In this document: positions 57,801-64,000 of the stretch, in pieces
Position numbering within the stretch: position 1 is the first letter of the stretch
Layout: each line of letters begins with the position of its first letter
Assembly (NCBI GenBank): GCA_937974245.1
Contig: CALJKV010000080.1
Coordinates: 1 to 64,000, forward strand
Source: an uncultured Chloroflexota bacterium
GTDB lineage: Bacteria > Chloroflexota > Anaerolineae > Aggregatilineales > Phototrophicaceae
DNA length: 64,000 nucleotides
Reading direction: 5' to 3'
Translations under genes and position numbers: made by a program
Notes under the pieces: generated by a model
The model's database searches: none
The model's input: only the letters and a program-made list of their open reading frames with translations
What the model was told of the DNA's origin: nothing

Positions 57801-58329
57801 GGATATTGTCTCGTTGCAGCCGCTCGATATGGGTGATTTGAAGCGCGAGGAACTTGACCTGCTGGGACTGGTGCGGGATGTGATCGAAAGCCAGCGTCCG
57901 GCGGCGGCACATGCCGGGCTGGAACTCATCGTCAACCTGCCCGACACCCTGCCCACTGTGTTTGCCGATAAAGAGACTGTGATTGAGGCTTTTGACAAAC
58001 TGCTGGATAACGCCTTCAAGTTCGGCGTGGATGGCAAGAAAGTCGAAGTCATGCTGCAAGACATGGACGGCCCGATGGTGCAGGTCAGCATCCGTGATTA
58101 CGGCGTGGGGATTGACCCCTCGGAGCATCAGAAGGTGTTCCGGCGCTTCTACCAGGTGGACGGCGCTTCAACGCGGCGTTTCGGCGGCACGGGGTTGGGG
58201 CTGGCGCGGGTCAAGGCCATCATAGACGGTCATGGCGGGCGCATTACGATAGACAGCCAGCTCGAACAGGGGGCGACCTTCTCGTTCACGCTCCCCAAGC
58301 AGGAGCGCGTCGGCAACGGCAAGGGGTAA
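54814..58329 (+). CDS. Large receiver-GAF-PAS-GAF histidine kinase
   Basis: 1171 residues. Order: intact receiver (1-125: Asp15/Asp16, phospho-acceptor Asp59 in LLDVMMP, Thr89, Lys111); GAF (about 135-290); PAS (about 310-420, MILDTMSDGLVVIDSSGAIKYVNRRLLRMTQYA); three GAF-like units (about 445-605, 615-770, 780-925); HisKA with NVSHELRTPLISVLGYSG (His949); HATPase with FDKLLDNAFKF, IRDYGVGIDPSEHQKVF and GGTGLGLARVKAIIDGHGG. No membrane helix, so soluble. Similar in size and design to the kinase at 40.9 kb, but with a functional receiver. The start is at 54814 or 54823 (MDKTNPR); a TTG at 54811 is unlikely. Confidence 0.93.
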   Translation: MVTMDKTNPRVLIVDDIPDTVQLLRDWLESHHFETLGVTSSVQALQIAEDNLPDLILLDVMMPKMDGMETCRRLKANPKTAHIPVILVTAKNPSDARSEGMLAGAVDYITKPINLQDLVGRIQAALATNSQSPVDVQRLLEEVVHSALTILASEMVWLLALDPNEEFLVSRIIATSSGSRAETEFLVTAAGGGSTPRYLLRDMENPLVAALMNRTMAPNIAVAQLGDSPATTPLRKAAEKLRLSYLTAVPLIAAGKTSGLMVLGGYQPHNMESYRARQIVSSLGSQAAIAVDYSRVMTDLTDREKEMKRQEAFRQMILDTMSDGLVVIDSSGAIKYVNRRLLRMTQYAQDYLEGRSVGELFHPDDRIEVLNGLLREGATTMKFDQRLFTKDRQVISVRLSRSRAQADDRNNQVIVLSDMTDQKDREAELERQTGRLRALNRAAHVIASNLSLHDTLQNILDSAVDVVEAQGASLFLFNRDNPEELIAVAAVGLGANIMEGLRVPLGQGVVGWVARHAESQLVRDTAQDTRFYIGVDEKTGLSTRSLIAVPLLVGEQVMGVLEAVNKQNNGLFEQGDVSLLESMAGSAAVSVVNARLFDQSQRRVKELGTLLNASEAASSTLQFSQVLESIVRNLSAGLEVDRCSILAWNPDKDRLESLAELADSHWDPENAPIHLLAELVVMQEAMTSGKPVLVSLADSNLNQKSRAALESAGMVSRAVVPISSGGEVIGAVDLFSNNPQFTYSDVELKAVSALLELKLGNLPPGTMLDTLEASMFKMLTFQLKQIGSTDTVALWGWQRGSGMVRLICELGFAEWTRRGGPVYPVETYPMLARVIREQTLHMGTIDDLITDDSEKDWIVYRGGHSFLFLPLIQHGATMGVVKLIAHHHRVFDEDEVRLAQGIANVVSNATENARLFHSLQSRAKALESAYQDLQEADKAKDQFIQNVSHELRTPLISVLGYSGLMADNAFGELNDDMRDAVNEIVAKAQKLTNIVQDIVSLQPLDMGDLKREELDLLGLVRDVIESQRPAAAHAGLELIVNLPDTLPTVFADKETVIEAFDKLLDNAFKFGVDGKKVEVMLQDMDGPMVQVSIRDYGVGIDPSEHQKVFRRFYQVDGASTRRFGGTGLGLARVKAIIDGHGGRITIDSQLEQGATFSFTLPKQERVGNGKG

Positions 58330-58375
58330 TAATTCGGATCACGCCCTGTTAGGTACAGCTTACTCGTGGACTTCA

Positions 58376-58942
58376 ATGAGGATAATGTTGAGTGGGTACA
58401 ACATGGCTACAACGCCGGGTGATGTCAAAACACGTTGGGATTTCAGTAATTTTGTTCGCTATCTCGTGGCAAACAAACTTGAGGACTACAAAGGTTCACT
58501 CGAGGAATACCTGCGGAGCCTTTATAGTCTTTTGGAAAAGCACAAGGCCAGGCAACCTTCCTGGCAGTTGTTCGCTGAAATGGTGAATGGGGCACTCTCC
58601 GAACCGCCCGCAGCAGTTGACCCATCCTGGATGCAAATTACATCCGCTTTGCCCACCGCCCCCATGAAGAAAACAGATCTTCCAGAGTTTGACAGTCTGC
58701 GCGTCCGGCTGCGCTATCAGATCGCTGACCTGCATCGGATAAGAGATGCAGGAATGTATGAGAAGAAGTCAGAGGCTGAGCTGTGGCTTGGCTGGGATTC
58801 GCCAACGGGAGACAGGTGGTATAATTTCTTTCCTGGTATTTTTCTTGAGTGCGCCGCCGAGTTGCGGGGTGTAGAGAATACTGAGGTGTGTTCGTGGCGC
58901 GACCTGGAAGACTTTCTAGATACAGGTCAGTATTACGAGTAG
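58376..58942 (+). CDS. Hypothetical protein
   Basis: 188 residues at most; the ATG at 58403 (MATTPGDVKTRWDFSNFVRYLVANKLEDYKGSLEEYLRSLYSLLEKHK) is an equally likely start, and neither has a strong ribosome site. The N-terminal half is helical; the C-terminal half has beta strands and aromatic residues (ELWLGWDSPTGDRWYNFFPGIFLECAAELRGVENTEVCSWRDLEDFLDTGQYYE). I recognise no family. It follows the histidine kinase by 46 bases on the same strand. Confidence 0.6.
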   Translation: MRIMLSGYNMATTPGDVKTRWDFSNFVRYLVANKLEDYKGSLEEYLRSLYSLLEKHKARQPSWQLFAEMVNGALSEPPAAVDPSWMQITSALPTAPMKKTDLPEFDSLRVRLRYQIADLHRIRDAGMYEKKSEAELWLGWDSPTGDRWYNFFPGIFLECAAELRGVENTEVCSWRDLEDFLDTGQYYE

Positions 58943-59117
58943 GTTGCCACTTCTCGCTCGTTTCCCCTGACAGAACTTAAAATTTCTATGTCCTGTGTTC
59001 TGCGTGTGTGTGCTATAATCACCCCACCGGTTTGCGAGGTATATTTGTCTCGCCTGCATCGCCCCAACAGGCACTTTTAACTCAGCACTCAACTGAGTGA
59101 TCGTATATTGTCAACGT

Positions 59118-59147
59118 GGGCGCATCGCCGTGCGCCCCTACGAATCC
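59118..59147. repeat. GGGCGCA...TGCGCCC hairpin with CTACGAATCCC tail
   Basis: A 7-bp inverted repeat (59118-59124/59131-59137) followed by CTACGAATCCC. It matches in form and tail the hairpin at 28888-28918 (TTGCGCCC CTACAAATCCC type). Upstream (59080-59098) is CTCAGCACTCAACTGAGTG, related to the heptamer motif near the phage genes. A TATAAT box is at 59014-59019. These lie in the 251-base gap before the membrane gene at 59194. Confidence 0.5.
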
Positions 59148-59193
59148 CATCATTTTATTGGATTACTTTCGAGACTTCACTTCAGGACTTACC

Positions 59194-59589
59194 ATGACCC
59201 TTCAGGACATTCACGGCATTCTGTTCAATATGCACATTCTCTATTCGGTCATTCTGGGGATATGGGGCGCGGTCATGGCCGCCCGCCGCGAGTCAATCTC
59301 TGGCAACTACTGGGGCGCGGTGGCGACAGCGACCATCCTGGCGGCGGTGGTCACGCTGGTTGGAATCATCATGACCGTCCAGGGGCTGCGCCCGGCACGG
59401 CTGCTCACGTATTACCTGTATATGGCCTGGCTGGTCATCATCATGCCGGGGCTGTACTCCCTGCTGCGCGGACGCGATGACCGCAGCGCGGCGATTGCCT
59501 TCGCCCTGCTCAGCTTCTTCAACGCCACCACCTCAATCAGTATGTGGCAGCGGCAGATCGTCGCCCCCTGGTTCCTGGAAGGGGCATAG
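59194..59589 (+). CDS. Small membrane protein with four helices
   Basis: 131 residues: LQDIHGILFNMHILYSVILGIWGAVMAARRESISGNYWGAVATATILAAVVTLVGIIMTVQGLRPARLLTYYLYMAWLVIIMPGLYSLLRGRDDRSAAIAFALLSFFNATTSISMWQRQIVAPWFLEG. Four hydrophobic helices. The start at 59194 is the first ATG of the conserved-looking part; the open frame extends to 59116 over repeat sequence. The ribosome site (CAGGACTTACC) is weak. I do not assign a family. Confidence 0.65.
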   Translation: MTLQDIHGILFNMHILYSVILGIWGAVMAARRESISGNYWGAVATATILAAVVTLVGIIMTVQGLRPARLLTYYLYMAWLVIIMPGLYSLLRGRDDRSAAIAFALLSFFNATTSISMWQRQIVAPWFLEGA

Positions 59590-59597
59590 GCTCACAC

Positions 59598-59930
59598 TCA
59601 CACCGGCTCTATCGCCAGCTTCCCATACAGCACCGTCAGGCCGAATGACTCGGTGAGGATATTAGCCGGTTTGCGGTGCTGGTCGCTCCCCAGCCGGATG
59701 TCCGCCAGCGCCACCGGGCCGTTCCCGCTCACATGCGCGTAGGCCCGCCAGTGAATATCGCGGCACTCACGCAGCACGAGGTGGAAAGATAACGTTTTGT
59801 CTGTTCCATCCGGTTGGTAGCGGCAGGCAAACGTCAGCGTCGCCCCCCATTCACCGATCTGCACCCCATCAAACCAGAACGCACCGGACGGCCAGGCATC
59901 CAGCGCCCGCGCAATTACTGATCGCTCCAT
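59598..59930 (-). CDS. Hypothetical small protein
   Basis: 110 residues: ERSVIARALDAWPSGAFWFDGVQIGEWGATLTFACRYQPDGTDKTLSFHLVLRECRDIHWRAYAHVSGNGPVALADIRLGSDQHRKPANILTESFGLTVLYGKLAIEPV. Beta-rich, no signal peptide or membrane helix. GGGGGAG upstream of the ATG at 59930 supports translation. It is convergent with the membrane gene (9 bases apart). I recognise no family; it may bind a ligand through a small beta barrel, but this is a guess. Confidence 0.6.
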   Translation of the reverse strand: MERSVIARALDAWPSGAFWFDGVQIGEWGATLTFACRYQPDGTDKTLSFHLVLRECRDIHWRAYAHVSGNGPVALADIRLGSDQHRKPANILTESFGLTVLYGKLAIEPV

Positions 59931-60013
59931 GATGAACCATTCTCCCCCTTAGTTGGGTGGGCAGCATCCGTCAGCCCGACTGCCCACCCGTGAATTCGCA
60001 TCCTGGCCCGTAT

Positions 60014-61723
60014 TTATCCGACCATTTCCAATGCGCTGAGTGTTTTCTCAATCAGCGCCACCAGTTCACCCATTGTCCCGGCATCAAAGGCGAATTTCGC
60101 CCCGGCAGCGGCGAACAGCTCCGGCAGCGGTTTCGTCCCGCCCAGCGCCAGCGCCTCCCGGTACTTGCGCACAGCTCCGGCCTGGTCGGCGAGCGCGTTG
60201 CGCCACACCTGGAGCGCCCCCACCTGTGCCAGTCCGTAGTCCACATAATAGAACGGAATCTGGAAGATGTGCAGTTTGCGCTGCCAGCCGGTTTTCACCA
60301 CGTCATCCAGCCCGCTCCAGTCCACGCCCTTCATGAACCGTCCCCACAATTCCGCCCATTTGGCGTCGCAGTTGGCCGGGTCGCTGGCGGCGGCGGGGTT
60401 GGTGTAAACCCAGTGCTGGAAGGCATCCACCACGGCCATGTACGGCCAGAAGCGGACAATGCCCTCTAGGTGTTCGATGCGGGCGCGGGCGGCATCGGCC
60501 TCGCTGTAATAGCCGCCCTGGTCAGCCGTCAGGTAAGGCGCGGCCAGCAGTTCCATAGACATCGAAGCAACTTCCGCGATTTCCGCCGTGATTTCGGACT
60601 GCTGGATATAGGGCAGGCGGGCGCTCTCGAAAGCGTGGAAAGCATGACCGCCTTCGTGCAGCAGCGTTTGAACGTCATCGTGCAGGCCAACCGCGTTCAT
60701 GAAGATGAACGGGCGCTTGACCTGCGAGAAAGTGATCTGGTAGCCGCCGGGCGCTTTGCCCTTGCGGTTATCCAGGTCGAGCAGACCTTCCCGCCGCATC
60801 GTGGCGAAGTAATCGCCCAACTGCGGGTCAACCTGGCGGAAAATCGCCTCAGCCTTGCTCTTGAGTTCCTCAACATTCCCGAACGGGCGCAGCGGCGGGC
60901 GGTTCAGCGGGTCTACATCCAAATCCCAGGGGCGCAGCGTCTCCAGCCCCAACTGCTGGCGGCGCTTTTCATAGATGCGCTGTGCCGCCGGCACGACGAC
61001 CTTCTCAATCGCACTGTGGAAGGTCTCGCAGTCCGCCGGGGTGTAGTCGAAGCGCAGCATCGCCTCCCAGCGGTAGTCGCGGTAGGTGGTATGGCCGGTA
61101 TTCCCGCTGATCTGCTGCCGCAAGTCCATGTACTGCCCCCACAGGCCGTTGAGGGATTCCCTGTCCTGCAACTGGCGTATCGCGGAAAGCCGCCAGGCCT
61201 GTTCGCGTTTCGCCCGGTCAGCGTCCTGGTAGATAGGCTGCATCTGCGGCAGTGTCTTCTCCTCACCTTCCCATTCGACTGTTTGCGCCCCGATAATCTT
61301 GTCGTACTCGTTGCCGAATTTCTGTTCCTGGGTGAACAGCGGCAGATTCGCCTCCCGGAAAAGGGCGGCAGCGGTCCGCATGTTCCGCAGCGGAATGGCG
61401 AACCCTTCCGGTTGCAGGCCGCTTTCCAGCAGGTGCGTCTTGAGGGTCTGTTCAGCGGCCTGAGCCGGTTCCGCGATGGTTTCCAGGAAGTGGTAAAACC
61501 GCTGGATGCCAGCCTCATCGGTCGTATCCACCGTCGTCGCCACATACAGGCGCGAGCCGGTTTCATCCAGCAGGCAACCCAGCCGCGTCCAGTCCGCCAG
61601 CCACCCGACGACAGTTTCCGGGGTCAGTGTCCGCCCGGCCAGATCGTTGTAATACGGTTCAAACTGCGCCCATTCCCAGTCCTTCACGGCCTGGGTATTG
61701 GTTGGGAGTGTGTCAAATATCAT
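60014..61723 (-). CDS. M3 family oligoendopeptidase
   Basis: 569 residues of a thimet-oligopeptidase-like zinc metallopeptidase. The zinc motif HEGGH is in VQTLLHEGGHAFHAFESARLPYIQQSEITAEIAEVASMSMELLA, where the third ligand (Glu) follows about 25 residues later, as in M3 proteins. The N-terminal helical part (LPTNTQAVKDWEWAQFEPYYNDLAGRTL) and the C-terminal GTKPLPELFAAAGAKFAFDAGTMGELVALIE complete the family pattern. It is a different M3 branch from the pepF at the left edge (shorter, HEGGH rather than HELGH). The start is at 61723. It is divergent from uvrD. Confidence 0.9.
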   Translation of the reverse strand: MIFDTLPTNTQAVKDWEWAQFEPYYNDLAGRTLTPETVVGWLADWTRLGCLLDETGSRLYVATTVDTTDEAGIQRFYHFLETIAEPAQAAEQTLKTHLLESGLQPEGFAIPLRNMRTAAALFREANLPLFTQEQKFGNEYDKIIGAQTVEWEGEEKTLPQMQPIYQDADRAKREQAWRLSAIRQLQDRESLNGLWGQYMDLRQQISGNTGHTTYRDYRWEAMLRFDYTPADCETFHSAIEKVVVPAAQRIYEKRRQQLGLETLRPWDLDVDPLNRPPLRPFGNVEELKSKAEAIFRQVDPQLGDYFATMRREGLLDLDNRKGKAPGGYQITFSQVKRPFIFMNAVGLHDDVQTLLHEGGHAFHAFESARLPYIQQSEITAEIAEVASMSMELLAAPYLTADQGGYYSEADAARARIEHLEGIVRFWPYMAVVDAFQHWVYTNPAAASDPANCDAKWAELWGRFMKGVDWSGLDDVVKTGWQRKLHIFQIPFYYVDYGLAQVGALQVWRNALADQAGAVRKYREALALGGTKPLPELFAAAGAKFAFDAGTMGELVALIEKTLSALEMVG

Positions 61724-61914
61724 GTGTGTTCAGTCCTTTTATGGTGTTCGTACTGTTGGGTAGATGAAGCCACCCCACCGCCTCGCACAAACTGTTGGTT
61801 GGTGTCAAAAGCCCTCTGATTGTATCCGGCGGCAGGGGGATGGGCAAGTGAGCGCGGTAGTGGAGTCATACCTCCCGGCCACACTAAACCTGTTTGCGTC
61901 TCGTGGTTGTCTGC

Positions 61915-61920
61915 TACAAT
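61915..61920 (+). promoter_or_regulatory. TACAAT -10 box of the helicase gene
   Basis: TACAAT 40 bases before the ATG at 61960 in the divergent gap to the M3 peptidase gene, with a weak TTTGCG about 16 bases upstream. Confidence 0.35.
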
Positions 61921-61959
61921 CGGGGGGTGAACTGTGTCGAAATAAGGTGGGGTGAGGGT

Positions 61960-64000
61960 ATGGTCGCAGCAGGGTTACTGGAAGGATTGAACGAACAGCA
62001 GCGCGAGGCGGTGACAGCACCCGCCGGGCCGGTGCTGGTGCTGGCTGGGCCGGGCAGCGGCAAAACCCGTGTGTTGACTCATCGAATCGCCTATATGATC
62101 CGCGAAAAGGGCATCCACCCCAGCAGTATGATGGCCGTCACCTTCACCAACAAGGCCGCCGGGGAGATGCGCCACCGCGTCGAGTCGCTGCTGGCGGGGC
62201 GGCTGCAAGGCACGCAGATCGGCACATTCCACTCCATCTGTGCCCGCATCTTACGGCGCGAAGCCGAATACACCCCCTACACCGCCGATTACCTGATTTA
62301 CGATACCGATGACCAGGTAGCCGTCATCAACCAGGCCATGACCGAACTCAATGTGGATACCAAACGCCACAAGCCCCGTGCCATCCTCGGCCAGATTTCC
62401 AACGCCAAGAACGAACTGATTGACGCTGCCCACTATGTCGGCAGCTCCTACCAGGGGGAAATCACCCGCCGCGCCTATGCCCGCTACCAGGAAATCCTGG
62501 TCGCTAATAACGCCCGCGACTTTGACGACCTGCTCATGGATATGGTGCTGCTGCTGGACGATAACGAGGTGATTCGCGCCAAGTACCAGCGTTATATCGA
62601 ACATCTGCTGGTGGATGAGTTCCAGGATACCAACGCGGCGCAGTACCGCCTGGTGCAGCTGCTGGCACAACCGCAGGGGTCGGTGTTCGTGGTGGGCGAT
62701 GAAGATCAGGCCATTTATGGCTGGCGCGGCGCGGATTACCGTAACGTGCTGCAATTCCGCAAAGACTTCCCCAATTGTAAGGTGATTCTGCTGGAACAGA
62801 ACTACCGCTCGACCCAGATCGTGCTGGACGCGGCGCGGGCGGTGATTGACCGCAATTCGAACCGCACTCGCAAGGCGCTCTTTACCGAACAGGAAGGCGG
62901 CAGTCCCATCACCGTCCACGAGGCTTACGCCGAAACCGACGAGGCGCAGTTCGTGGTTGAGACCATCGAGACAATAGCCCGCGCTGACCGCCTGGCCTAC
63001 CGCGATTTCGCCATCATGTACCGCACCAATGCCCAATCGCGGGCGCTGGAAGAGGCGCTGGTCAAAGCCAACCTGCCTTATAAACTGGTGGGTGGCGTCG
63101 GCTTCTATAAACGGCGCGAAGTGCGCGACCTGCTGGCCTACCTGCGCGTGGTGAACAACCCCAACGACAGCGTGAGTTTCAGCCGGATTGTGAACGTCCC
63201 CAAGCGCGGTATCGGCAAGAAGTCGGTGGAAGACTTCCAGCGCTGGGCCATGCGGGAGCGCCTGACAACCAGCGAAGGACTGGCGGCCCTGGCGAGCGGC
63301 ATGAATACCCCGCTGCCGAACGCCGCCACGAAGAAACTCAGTGCCTTCTGGGAGATGATTGAGGACTGGCAGAAGATCGCCGCCGAGGGCGACCTGGCCG
63401 CCCTGCTGGATGACGTTATCGCCCGTACCGGCTTCACGCTCCATCTGCACAACACCAGCGACAGCACCGACGAGGCGCTGGAACGCGAGGACAATGTGCG
63501 CGAGCTGCGCGGCCTGCTCGCCAGCCAGGAGGCGGACGTTTCGCTTAATGATTTCTTGCAGGAAGTCGCCCTGGTGGCCGACGTGGATACACTGACCGGG
63601 GACGATAGCGACACCATCACCCTGATGACGCTGCATTCCGCCAAAGGGCTGGAATACCCGGTGGTGTTCCTGACCGGATTAGAGGAGGGCGTGCTGCCCC
63701 ATTTCCGTTCCATCGGCGAGGCTGACGGGCTGGAAGAGGAGCGGCGGCTGCTCTACGTGGGCATTACCCGCGCCATGCGCCAGTTGTTTATCTCCCATGC
63801 TTTCCGCCGCATGACGTATGGCGACAGCAGCCCCAGCGTGCCGAGCCGCTTCCTGGCGGATATTCCGCCGGACTTGCTGGAAGGTGTCTCATCCCGAATG
63901 CGGCAGCAGTACGATTTCGCCGCTTTTATGGAAGATACCACCTGGGACGATGACGACATCGAGGAAGAACCGCCGCTGTCCGAGCAGCAGCAGGCGATTC
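61960..64000 (+). CDS. UvrD/PcrA-family ATP-dependent DNA helicase (3' end outside window)
   Basis: 680 residues visible, open to the right edge. SF1 helicase motifs: LNEQQREAVTAPAGPVLVLAGPGSGKTRVLTHRI (Q motif and Walker A), AVTFTNKAAGEMR (motif Ia), VDEFQDTN (motif II), VVGDEDQAIYGWRGADYRNVLQF (motif III), LEQNYRST (IV), LMTLHSAKGLEYPVVFLTGLEEGVLP (V) and RRLLYVGITRAMRQLFI (VI). This set is that of UvrD/PcrA/Rep, acting in repair and replication; PcrA-like by motif form. The start at 61960 has GAGGGT just upstream. It is divergent from the M3 peptidase. Confidence 0.93.
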   Translation, partial: MVAAGLLEGLNEQQREAVTAPAGPVLVLAGPGSGKTRVLTHRIAYMIREKGIHPSSMMAVTFTNKAAGEMRHRVESLLAGRLQGTQIGTFHSICARILRREAEYTPYTADYLIYDTDDQVAVINQAMTELNVDTKRHKPRAILGQISNAKNELIDAAHYVGSSYQGEITRRAYARYQEILVANNARDFDDLLMDMVLLLDDNEVIRAKYQRYIEHLLVDEFQDTNAAQYRLVQLLAQPQGSVFVVGDEDQAIYGWRGADYRNVLQFRKDFPNCKVILLEQNYRSTQIVLDAARAVIDRNSNRTRKALFTEQEGGSPITVHEAYAETDEAQFVVETIETIARADRLAYRDFAIMYRTNAQSRALEEALVKANLPYKLVGGVGFYKRREVRDLLAYLRVVNNPNDSVSFSRIVNVPKRGIGKKSVEDFQRWAMRERLTTSEGLAALASGMNTPLPNAATKKLSAFWEMIEDWQKIAAEGDLAALLDDVIARTGFTLHLHNTSDSTDEALEREDNVRELRGLLASQEADVSLNDFLQEVALVADVDTLTGDDSDTITLMTLHSAKGLEYPVVFLTGLEEGVLPHFRSIGEADGLEEERRLLYVGITRAMRQLFISHAFRRMTYGDSSPSVPSRFLADIPPDLLEGVSSRMRQQYDFAAFMEDTTWDDDDIEEEPPLSEQQQAI

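Noticed and set aside
60470..61819. Long plus-strand open frame of 449 codons opposite the M3 peptidase gene
   Set aside because: It is antisense to a clear peptidase with HEGGH motif; its translation is rich in Arg, His and Gln without any domain.
1..64000. tRNA or rRNA genes
   Set aside because: No cloverleaf with a GGTTCGAATCC-type arm or rRNA core sequence was recognised by eye; a covariance-model scan would be decisive.

Overview
The window looks like chromosomal DNA of a member of the Chloroflexota, most likely class Anaerolineae. This is inferred from overall character, not from a marker tree: fairly GC-rich DNA; many large GAF/PAS histidine kinases; lipoproteins and membrane proteins with Thr-Pro linkers; TPR plus WD40-like (PD40) proteins; two M3 oligoendopeptidases; PPC-domain lipoproteins; and short dispersed hairpin and heptamer repeats. 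No rRNA, tRNA, transposase or CRISPR array was recognised. Two genes run off the window: a pepF-type peptidase at the left edge and a UvrD/PcrA helicase at the right edge.

1-9.7 kb: pepF (partial), a phospholipase D-like membrane protein with a small acidic partner, then a forward housekeeping run: secreted hypothetical, mtaB, yqeY, pgpH (HD-domain c-di-AMP phosphodiesterase type), ybeY, dgkA. The order mtaB-yqeY-pgpH-ybeY-dgkA resembles the Bacillus yqeV-yqeY...yqfF-yqfG-dgkA neighbourhood. 9.7-16.6 kb: an accessory segment, all on the minus strand (serine hydrolase, GNAT, small membrane protein, alpha/beta hydrolase, SDR and MDR oxidoreductases). It carries broken gene pieces at both ends, including a diverged copy of the dgkA 3' end at its right boundary. 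16.6-20 kb: a Ca2+-type P-type ATPase with a structured, attenuator-like leader, and a DUF2294 protein.

20-28 kb: alpha/beta hydrolase, a candidate structured RNA, glutamate dehydrogenase, a PPC lipoprotein, a DAO-type flavoprotein, a MITE-like repeat, a HAD phosphatase and a cupin. 28-32.5 kb: a short phage-derived cluster (connector, tail-terminator-like, tail/baseplate, fibre-like, holin-like) with no capsid, terminase, tape measure or integrase. A perfect GAAC-N4-GTTC box lies upstream of it, and a nearly identical box precedes a LexA-like, peptidase-less regulator at 46.0 kb. 32.6-33.6 kb: an AT-richer three-gene unit, DUF6941-like plus HicA and HicB.

33.7-40.4 kb: membrane protein, MaoC hydratase-like protein, Flp pilin, 2Fe-2S ferredoxin, DUF3267 protein, Ca2+/H+ exchanger, moaA, a PD-(D/E)XK-like protein and a deoxynucleoside kinase. 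40.9-45.8 kb: a large histidine kinase with a degenerate receiver, followed by two small genes. 46-49.4 kb: small membrane and lipoprotein genes and a KefB-type antiporter with RCK domain. 49.4-53.1 kb: three related TPR-transmembrane genes, two carrying PD40 propellers. 53.2-64 kb: an MFS transporter, a second large histidine kinase with an intact receiver, three small hypotheticals, a second M3 peptidase and uvrD/pcrA.

The items most worth following up are the LexA-box pair linking the phage remnant to the small repressor, the DUF6941-HicAB unit, the ATPase leader, the 20.97-21.08 kb RNA candidate, and the mosaic ends of the 9.7-16.6 kb segment.
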